From contig DAOVFE010000159.1 in NCBI GenBank assembly GCA_030673085.1, forward strand, positions 1 through 5,350: a DNA stretch of 5,350 nt. The letters run 5' to 3'. The notes beneath the pieces were generated by a model. That model saw only the letters and a list, made by a program, of their open reading frames with translations. It did no database searches and was not told where the DNA came from. The position numbers were made by a program, and so were the translations under genes. Numbering within the stretch: the stretch's first letter is position 1; every line of letters begins with the position of its first letter. This DNA is from Anaerolineales bacterium. GTDB lineage: Bacteria; Chloroflexota; Anaerolineae; Anaerolineales; E44-bin32. This document shows positions 1 through 4,312 of the stretch, piece by piece.

Positions 1-223
1 GATAACCTGCACGCCAGGCAACTTCACTAGGCAATAGGTATAAATGAGCTGAAGAATATTTTGCTTGCTATCTTACTAACCAACTTCGATCCACATCAAC
101 TGAAAATCAATTCTTCATCAGTTTTTTACAAGACGTCAGTATCCTATAGTCAGTTTTCCTACAAGAATTCGATGCTTAAATCGGTAGGAAAATAATCTGA
201 GAAACAGTCAAGGAGATTACTAG
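1..223. other. Upstream intergenic region with degenerate TCAGT repeats
   Basis: No coding region can be supported here; every forward frame has early stops, and the few residues before the first stop at 28-30 are too short to call the tail of a gene. The segment is AT-rich, as expected for a promoter region. It holds three related motifs: TCAGTTTTTTACAAG at 118-132, TCAGTATCCTA at 136-146 and TCAGTTTTCCTACAAG at 150-165. A TATAGT hexamer at 145-150 could be a -10 box, but no convincing -35 lies at the right distance, so no promoter is called. Confidence 0.5.
210..215 (+). promoter_or_regulatory. Ribosome binding site of the secreted repeat protein gene
   Basis: AAGGAG lies 8 bases before the ATG at 224. 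It is a near-ideal Shine-Dalgarno sequence and fixes the start of the following gene, which is also where the signal peptide begins. Confidence 0.85.
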
Positions 224-901
224 ATGAATAAGACAATAGTTGGAAAAGCAGCATTGTTGGCTTTACTGATTGCACTGGTCGGTTCTGTCACGGCTTTTGC
301 CCAAGGAACGGTTGATCTGCAACAAGCCGGCTTATCACAATCAGATGATCCCACACCCGAACCAGGCGGAGAATTTCTCCCCCGAAGCGAACGCGGACGC
401 CCCTGGCATCCAGCTTTCATAGCTGAAGCGCTCGGTATTTCGGTCGAAGAACTCGAAGATGCTCGAACGGAGGGAAAAACCATCTTCGAGTTAGCCGAAG
501 AACTGGGCGTCGATCTTGATGATATCCGGGCTACGATGCAGGCTACTTTGGAGAAAGCCGTGCAGCAAGCCGTAGATAAAGGGCTCATCAGCGAAGACCA
601 GGCAGAAAAGATGTTTAGCCATATGGCTCAATGGGCGCTTCGCAGTCGTAGAGGCGAAGGTTTGCCGGCTGAATGTGACTGCAATGGGGATCATAGTGCC
701 ATCGCTGACGCACTTGGAATCACGGTTGAAGAATTCGAAGCCGCTCGTGCCGAGGGTAAGACTCTGGTCGACTTGGCCGAAGAGCTTGGTGTTGATATTG
801 ATCAGGTCTTTTCTATCCTGCCGGCCGGCCGAAGTCGCAGTAATCAGGGACGGCAGGGCAAACACCCCTTCCCTCGGCTCAATCTACAAACCCTACAATA
901 A
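224..901 (+). CDS. Secreted protein with two AEALGI/AEELGVD helical repeats
   Basis: This encodes 225 residues of unknown function. Residues 1-26 form a classic signal peptide: basic N-terminus, hydrophobic stretch 9-22 and an A-F-A site at 24-26 before Q27, so the mature protein is probably released outside the membrane. A Pro/Glu/Gly-rich linker (about 40-62) leads to repeat 1 (64-101) and repeat 2 (159-195). Each reads roughly A-[ED]-ALGI-[ST]-VEE-x-E-x-AR-x-EGKT then LAEELGVD. Between them is a helical stretch containing DKGLISEDQAEKM (118-130), then C151 and C153. The tail after 197 is short, basic and Gln-rich. Such ALGI/EGK repeats occur in small exported proteins of several bacterial phyla; I know no proven role. 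The protein is acidic and Cys-poor, has no enzyme motif, and could bind a ligand or partner. The gene is monocistronic, with its own ribosome site and a terminator downstream. Confidence 0.85.
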   Translation: MNKTIVGKAALLALLIALVGSVTAFAQGTVDLQQAGLSQSDDPTPEPGGEFLPRSERGRPWHPAFIAEALGISVEELEDARTEGKTIFELAEELGVDLDDIRATMQATLEKAVQQAVDKGLISEDQAEKMFSHMAQWALRSRRGEGLPAECDCNGDHSAIADALGITVEEFEAARAEGKTLVDLAEELGVDIDQVFSILPAGRSRSNQGRQGKHPFPRLNLQTLQ

Positions 902-947
902 CTTTTTTAGTTAGCCAGGGAGTGATTTCAGCCGATGAAAAGGGAAC

Positions 948-980
948 AGGGGCATGGTTTATAACCATGCCCCTTGTTTT
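948..980 (+). terminator. Intrinsic terminator after the secreted protein gene
   Basis: A perfect 12-bp stem (AGGGGCATGGTT at 948-959 with AACCATGCCCCT at 963-974) closes a 3-base loop and is followed by TGTTTT. It lies 47 bases past the stop codon. It separates the first gene from the chimeric permease gene, which therefore needs its own promoter. Confidence 0.9.
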
Positions 981-1151
981 CGCACTTAGAACGAGAGAAA
1001 TTACATCGCACACTGAGGAGAAGTTCTCGCTTATCACATAAAAGTCGAAATCCACAAAATATCTACATATTTTATTAACTGATTTTGCAGACCGCTGTTC
1101 TATATTGGCTTATGGATAGCCACCCCGAATGGTGAAGGAGAAGTCACAATT
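981..1151. other. Intergenic region upstream of the chimeric permease gene
   Basis: This AT-rich segment must hold the promoter of the next gene, since a terminator precedes it. I see a small palindrome GAGAAGTTCTC at 1018-1028 and a TATATT hexamer at 1101-1106, but no -35 box at proper spacing, so the promoter is not placed. GAAGGAG at 1134-1140 is the ribosome site for the ATG at 1152, with a somewhat long 11-base spacing. Confidence 0.45.
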
Positions 1152-2456
1152 ATGTTTTTGAAGTTACCGAAAAAGAGCCTTTGGACTGCCCTGGTCGTAT
1201 TTATCATAGCGGTTAGCGGCGGATTTGCTTATTACAAGTCAGTATATCTGCCAGCGCAGGTTCCGGACGAGCTTCAAATTAAGACCGTCACCGCCCGTCA
1301 GGGAGATATTGTCATTTTCGCCAGCGGCTCGGGCACATTGATCGCCGTTAGTTCCGGCACCGAAGCCACAATCAAAGAACAGATCACAAGCCTGGGCTCC
1401 AACCTTGTTTTCGTCACCTCCAATTTTAATCGTGGTGGACCAGGCCAACGCGCTAGCAGCGGCGGCCTAGTGTATGATGACGCCTTTGCGATTACTGACG
1501 ATATCAAAGGTGTTGTTGGCGTAGTGGTTGAACAGGGCTCAATAGAGACAATCAAGGCCGGGAATATCACCCTGACTGAAGTGTCAATCTTAGGCACAAC
1601 GCCCGATTTTCCTTCCGTGCGGGATATGGACATAGAAAAAGGCCGTTACTTCAATCAAACAGAAGTTGACCGAAAGCAAAAACTGACGATTTTAGGACAT
1701 GACCTGGCGCATGAACTCTTCGGAGAGAGCGATCCCATTGGCCAGACGATCAACGTAGGAGGAACTAAGCTGACTATTATTGGCGTTTTTGCTGAGAAGG
1801 GGCTGGTCGGCGACGTCGATTATGATATCCGTCTCTACACCCCTATCACCGTCGTTTTCCAAAAGTTCACCCCTTCCCAATTTAAAGGAATCATTGGCGA
1901 CCGGGTCCGAGTGATCTATGTAGAGGTCGAAAGCCAAGAGAGCATCGAGGATACTATCCTGCAAATTGAGCTCCTGCTCGCTCGCCGTCACGATGTTCCG
2001 CTGAATGAACCCGACTTCTCGGTTACGACTCAGCAAGAGATAATCAACACCCAGGAATCGACAACGGCTGCTTTTAGGTCGCTCCTGGCATGGGTAGCAG
2101 GCGTATCCTTGATCGTGGGTGGCATTGGCATTATGAACATTATGCTGGTCAGTGTAACCGAACGTACGCGTGAGATCGGCATCCGTCAGTCAGTCGGCGC
2201 CACACCGAATGACATCCGCTGGCAGTTTCTGACAGAAGCCGTCCTACTGAGCCTGGTTGGCGGGATGATTGGCGTGATCGCCGGTGCGGCCGGATCATGG
2301 GTCTTCGGCGTAATTAGCAGGATGCGAACAGTCCTTGTACCCGGCTCGATCCTATTGGCCTTTACTTCATCCGCTGCGGTGGGTATATTCTTCGGCTTCT
2401 ACCCGGCTAACAAAGCCGCTCAAATGGATCCGATAGAATCGTTAAGGCACGAGTGA
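1152..2456 (+). CDS. Chimeric protein: MacA/HlyD-type adaptor N-terminus fused to MacB/FtsX-type ABC permease
   Basis: This encodes 434 residues in one open frame. Residues 1-63 resemble the start of a MacA/HlyD-type adaptor: basic residues, one membrane helix (about 11-28), then the strand KTVTARQGDIVIFASGSGTL that normally opens the adaptor barrel. From about V66 the sequence is the extracytoplasmic core of a MacB-type permease, starting at SSGTEATIKEQITSLGSNL, with DPIGQTINVGG further on. It continues into an intact FtsX-type C-terminal domain: helix 311-335 running into GIGIMNIMLVSVTERTREIG, helix about 362-385, helix 398-416 and the ending PANKAAQMDPIESL. Missing are the rest of the adaptor, the ATPase (no Walker motifs anywhere in the window) and the permease's own first helix. 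Normal order is adaptor, ATPase, permease, so a single in-frame deletion explains the structure. Topology stays one helix, outer domain, three helices. MacAB-type pumps export drugs, peptides or lipids; whether this chimera works, perhaps with an ATPase encoded elsewhere, is unknown. A short or collapsed assembly is the main alternative. Confidence 0.85.
   Translation: MFLKLPKKSLWTALVVFIIAVSGGFAYYKSVYLPAQVPDELQIKTVTARQGDIVIFASGSGTLIAVSSGTEATIKEQITSLGSNLVFVTSNFNRGGPGQRASSGGLVYDDAFAITDDIKGVVGVVVEQGSIETIKAGNITLTEVSILGTTPDFPSVRDMDIEKGRYFNQTEVDRKQKLTILGHDLAHELFGESDPIGQTINVGGTKLTIIGVFAEKGLVGDVDYDIRLYTPITVVFQKFTPSQFKGIIGDRVRVIYVEVESQESIEDTILQIELLLARRHDVPLNEPDFSVTTQQEIINTQESTTAAFRSLLAWVAGVSLIVGGIGIMNIMLVSVTERTREIGIRQSVGATPNDIRWQFLTEAVLLSLVGGMIGVIAGAAGSWVFGVISRMRTVLVPGSILLAFTSSAAVGIFFGFYPANKAAQMDPIESLRHE
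1335..1355 (+). other. Probable deletion/fusion junction inside the chimeric permease gene
   Basis: These codons (T62 to S68, T-L-I-A-V-S-S) are where the adaptor-like sequence stops and the permease-like sequence starts. Adaptors commonly continue SGTL with a short hydrophobic step before the lipoyl/hairpin region. Permeases commonly have an aliphatic run ending in ...AVSSGT or similar at the end of the first helix. The LIA stretch would fit both parents, so a short homology of several bases could have mediated the event. This is inferred from family knowledge without an alignment. Confidence 0.55.
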
Positions 2457-2539
2457 TGGAAGAAACCAATAATAATGAGCAATGCGTAAAGCATAAACCA
2501 GAAGTACTTTTGCTCATTGCTTCTTATGTTTCATGCAAT
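2457..2539. other. Intergenic inverted repeat after the permease gene
   Basis: AATGAGCAA at 2474-2482 is complementary to TTGCTCATT at 2510-2518, a 9-bp stem with a 27-base loop. Inside it is a second small hairpin, ATGC-GTAAA-GCAT, at 2482-2494. The right arm is followed by a moderately T-rich stretch. It may act as a weak terminator for the chimeric gene, but the long loop and lack of a clean T run make that uncertain. Confidence 0.4.
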
Positions 2540-2616
2540 GAGTCCACTGAAAAAAGCGGCTAACGGCAGGAAAATTCCTTTCTCGTATTTGGGCTTTTTC
2601 AGTGCATTCATGCAAT
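2530..2616. repeat. 10-bp direct repeat flanking the first MITE-like element (target-site duplication)
   Basis: TTCATGCAAT occurs at 2530-2539 and again at 2607-2616, exactly abutting the two ends of the 67-bp element at 2540-2606. The flanking bases beyond each copy differ, so the repeat is exactly 10 bp. This is what an insertion with target duplication leaves behind. Confidence 0.75.
2540..2606. mobile_element. MITE-like element, copy 1 (67 bp)
   Basis: This is a 67-bp non-coding unit starting GAGTCCACTG and ending TTTTTCAGTGCA. Its subterminal arms are inverted: CACTGAAAAAAGC at 2545-2557 pairs with GCTTTTTCAGTG at 2593-2604 with one bulged A. A core AGGAAAATTCCT at 2568-2579 could form a small inner hairpin. 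It matches the unit at 3319-3386 at about 90% by hand count (6 substitutions, one single-base indel). With the perfect 10-bp flanking duplication, it looks like a non-autonomous transposon fragment mobilised by a transposase in trans. Target duplications of 9-12 bp occur in the IS4 group and some others, but I cannot assign a family. Confidence 0.75.
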
Positions 2617-2630
2617 ACGTTTCATAAATT

Positions 2631-2636
2631 GAGGAG
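2631..2636 (+). promoter_or_regulatory. Ribosome binding site that fixes the lipoprotein start
   Basis: GAGGAG lies 7 bases before the ATG at 2644. It rules against the upstream in-frame GTG at 2602, which sits inside the MITE-like element and would put 14 extra residues, including a Cys and several basic residues, ahead of the signal sequence. Confidence 0.85.
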
Positions 2637-2643
2637 ATTTCTA

Positions 2644-3348
2644 ATGAGAAAAATCATGTTTGGATTGCTTTGTTTAACAATTGCTCTCGCAATTGCCGCC
2701 TGTAGCGGCGTGCTAGAGAATTCAACGGATGAGATGACAATCTTGACTGAGGATTATGAAAACGCCCTCTCGATTCAAGTACAGCTCATTGTGGGAACTT
2801 TAAGACTGGAAGGAACAGATTTTGCCATCGATTCAGAACAAGCTTCCGAATTGATTACGCCGTGGCAGGCATTCCGCGGTCTTGGCAGCAGTGATACCGC
2901 TGCCCAAGGAGAGATAGCGGCCATAATCACCCAGATACAGGAAACGATGACCGCTGAACAGATTGAATCAATTGCATCGATGGAACTAACCCGTGAGGAT
3001 ATCTTCGGTATCGCCCAAGAAATGGGGATCGCCCTTGGCGGCGCTCTATTTAGTGATGACGCTCCTGATGGTGACACCGGAAGCAAGACACAAGGCAGCA
3101 AATTTGCTGGCAGCCCTCCTGACGGTGGTTTGCCAGGAGGGGGAATCCCCGGTGGCGAGGGCAGAGGACGCGCTGAGTTTGGGCAAGACCTGGAGCCAGA
3201 GCAAATTGCAACACTCCGAGCAGAACAAGGCGAAAGGGCAAATTTCAGTGATCGAGCTGCCTTTTTCTTGATCAATCCGCTTATTGAGTTGCGGAAGCGA
3301 AGGCACAATCTTAGTCTCGAGTCCACTGAAAAAAGCAGCCAACAGTAG
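2644..3348 (+). CDS. Lipoprotein of unrecognised function, 3' end supplied by a MITE-like element
   Basis: This encodes 234 residues. Residues 1-19 are a lipoprotein signal with lipobox I-A-A-C at 17-20, so C20 would be lipidated and the protein anchored on the outer face of the membrane. The mature part has a helical segment (about 35-135) with LIVGTLRLEGTDFAI at 48-62, a Ser/Asp linker, and TMTAEQIESIASMELTREDI at 101-120. A Gly/Pro-rich flexible stretch (156-175) follows, then DLEPEQIATLRAEQGER (182-198) and FFLINPLIELRKRR (207-220). The [ML][TE]xEQI motifs recall helical Spy/CpxP-like stress proteins, but the similarity is too weak for a call. Residues 226-234 and the stop are read from the second MITE-like copy, so the native C-terminus has probably been replaced or lengthened. 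I do not recognise the family. The location between an exporter remnant and a two-component pair suggests an envelope role, by inference only. Confidence 0.85.
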   Translation: MRKIMFGLLCLTIALAIAACSGVLENSTDEMTILTEDYENALSIQVQLIVGTLRLEGTDFAIDSEQASELITPWQAFRGLGSSDTAAQGEIAAIITQIQETMTAEQIESIASMELTREDIFGIAQEMGIALGGALFSDDAPDGDTGSKTQGSKFAGSPPDGGLPGGGIPGGEGRGRAEFGQDLEPEQIATLRAEQGERANFSDRAAFFLINPLIELRKRRHNLSLESTEKSSQQ

Positions 3349-3386
3349 GAAAATTCCTATCTCGTATTTGGGCTTTTTTCAGCGCA
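3319..3386. mobile_element. MITE-like element, copy 2 (68 bp), overlapping the lipoprotein gene end
   Basis: This is the second copy of the unit at 2540-2606, in the same orientation. Its arms CACTGAAAAAAGC (3324-3336) and GCTTTTTTCAGCG (3372-3384) pair over 13 positions with one mismatch. The right arm has six T's here and five in copy 1, so pairing is slightly better in this copy. The flanks are not a clean duplication: ATCTTAGTCT at 3308-3317 resembles ATCAGTCT at 3387-3394 only if two bases are gapped, so this may be an older insertion. The hairpin with its T run may also serve as a transcription terminator for the lipoprotein gene. Confidence 0.7.
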
Positions 3387-3495
3387 ATCAGTCTTATATA
3401 TTGATAAATGGAGTTGGTTCGCGAATGGTCCCTTCGTAAGGCAAATTCGCGCCATACCTTATCACAAGATTAAATTTACGATATTACAAACTATT
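3387..3495. other. Intergenic region with a nested inverted repeat
   Basis: There is no coding sequence here. CGCGAAT at 3420-3426 pairs with ATTCGCG at 3445-3451, and within the loop CCTT-CGT-AAGG at 3431-3441 forms a second stem. There is no T run after it, so it is not a typical terminator; it could be an operator or a structured transcript end. The rest is AT-rich promoter-like sequence. Confidence 0.45.
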
Positions 3496-3525
3496 CTTCA
3501 TAATATCTTCATAACTTCTTGATAC
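3496..3525 (+). promoter_or_regulatory. Three 11-bp-period direct repeats, probable response-regulator operator
   Basis: CTTCATAA at 3496-3503 is repeated exactly at 3507-3514 and loosely (CTTGATAC, 6 of 8) at 3518-3525, so the period is exactly 11 bp. OmpR/PhoB-family regulators bind as head-to-tail dimers to direct repeats 11 bp apart, and the half-site resembles the CTGTCATA-type PhoB box. The repeats occupy the -35 region of the promoter in front of the regulator gene, the position of a directly activated promoter. The binding protein is inferred to be the regulator encoded just downstream. Confidence 0.6.
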
Positions 3526-3531
3526 ACTGCA

Positions 3532-3537
3532 TATAAA
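3532..3537 (+). promoter_or_regulatory. Probable -10 box of the two-component operon
   Basis: TATAAA lies 6 bases after the third operator repeat and 92 bases before the coding start at 3624. No TTGACA-like -35 lies 16-18 bases upstream; that position is filled by the direct repeats. This fits a promoter that depends on an activator. The call rests on sequence likeness alone. Confidence 0.45.
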
Positions 3538-3623
3538 ATCATCAGAAACGCCTTGATAAACGAAGGGCTGGTCCATTTGATAATAGATAACCAAAAAAGG
3601 ATTCAAGGCGGGAGGAGAAGACG

Positions 3624-4307
3624 ATGGCCACTACAATACTGGTCGTCGATGACGAGAAGAGACTGGTTTCTTTAGTCGAGGCCTATCTAGCCCAAGAAGG
3701 GTTCCGCGTCGTAACCGCTTCAAACGGTCGAGAGGCGCTCTTCCTTGCCCGTCAAGAGAAGCCCGACCTCATCATCCTCGACATTATGATGCCCGAAATG
3801 GATGGCTACGAGTTCATGCGCCTCCATCGCAAGGAATATCAGACCCCGATTATTTTGCTTACCGCACGAGTAGAAGATGACGATAAGATAATCGGGCTGG
3901 AGCTGGGCGCTGATGATTATGTCACTAAACCTTTCCGGCCACGCGAATTGACAGCTCGCATTCGCGCAGTTTTACGCCGTACCGGACAGACAGAACCAAC
4001 TGCCACGGTGCTCCGCAGGGGAGATATCATCCTTGATCGAGAGAGCCATACGGTTAAGGTAGGCAATCAATTTGTCGACCTGACACCATCTGAGTTTGAC
4101 TTGCTGGCTGCCTTGATGTCATCTCCAGGGAAGGTTTTCTCACGCCTAGATCTACTCGACCGCCTGCAAGGCACACGCTATGAAGGGTACGAGCGAACTA
4201 TCGATGTCCATATCAAGAATCTACGGGGCAAGATCGAACCCGATCCTCGTTCCCCCCACTATGTGAAGACGGTCTATGGTGTGGGTTATCGATTTACAAG
4301 GGATTGA
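3624..4307 (+). CDS. OmpR/PhoB-family response regulator
   Basis: This encodes 227 residues, the standard length for the family. The receiver domain (about 4-118) has every expected residue: acidic pair D9/D10, phospho-acceptor D53 in LIILDIMMPEMDG, T80 in ILLTAR and K102 in VTKPF. A short linker leads to a winged-helix DNA-binding domain (about 128-225) with LTPSEFDLLAAL, SRLDLLDRL, the recognition helix region RTIDVHIKNLRGKI and the closing VYGVGYRF. It is thus an intact transcription factor activated by phosphorylation. GGAGGAG at 3611-3617, 6 bases before the ATG, is a strong ribosome site. The kinase gene follows after five bases, so the two form one operon. It looks closest to BaeR/PhoP-like envelope-response regulators, but the subgroup cannot be fixed by eye. 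Likely targets include its own promoter. Confidence 0.95.
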   Translation: MATTILVVDDEKRLVSLVEAYLAQEGFRVVTASNGREALFLARQEKPDLIILDIMMPEMDGYEFMRLHRKEYQTPIILLTARVEDDDKIIGLELGADDYVTKPFRPRELTARIRAVLRRTGQTEPTATVLRRGDIILDRESHTVKVGNQFVDLTPSEFDLLAALMSSPGKVFSRLDLLDRLQGTRYEGYERTIDVHIKNLRGKIEPDPRSPHYVKTVYGVGYRFTRD

Positions 4308-4312
4308 TTTTT

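Noticed and set aside
1..30. Tail of a gene entering from the left edge
   Set aside because: Only nine codons precede the stop, too few to support a call.
491..865. Reverse-strand open frames opposite the secreted protein, permease and lipoprotein genes
   Set aside because: They are antisense to well-supported genes, show no family motifs, have skewed Ser/Arg/Pro-rich composition and lack ribosome sites.
675..914. Frameshift at the end of the secreted protein gene, with a continuation in another frame
   Set aside because: I read the other two frames after about 805 and neither continues a recognisable repeat; the basic Gln-rich tail is plausible as the natural end.
1085..1106. Promoter TTTGCA/TATATT upstream of the chimeric gene
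   Set aside because: The spacing between the two hexamers is only about 10 bases, too short for a sigma-70-type promoter.
2602..2643. Longer lipoprotein start at GTG 2602
   Set aside because: It begins inside the mobile element, has no ribosome site, and would bury the signal sequence; the ATG at 2644 has GAGGAG 7 bases upstream.
2540..3386. CRISPR array or REP-type cluster from the repeated 67-bp units
   Set aside because: There are only two copies, separated by a complete gene, with inverted-repeat ends and a target duplication; this fits a MITE.
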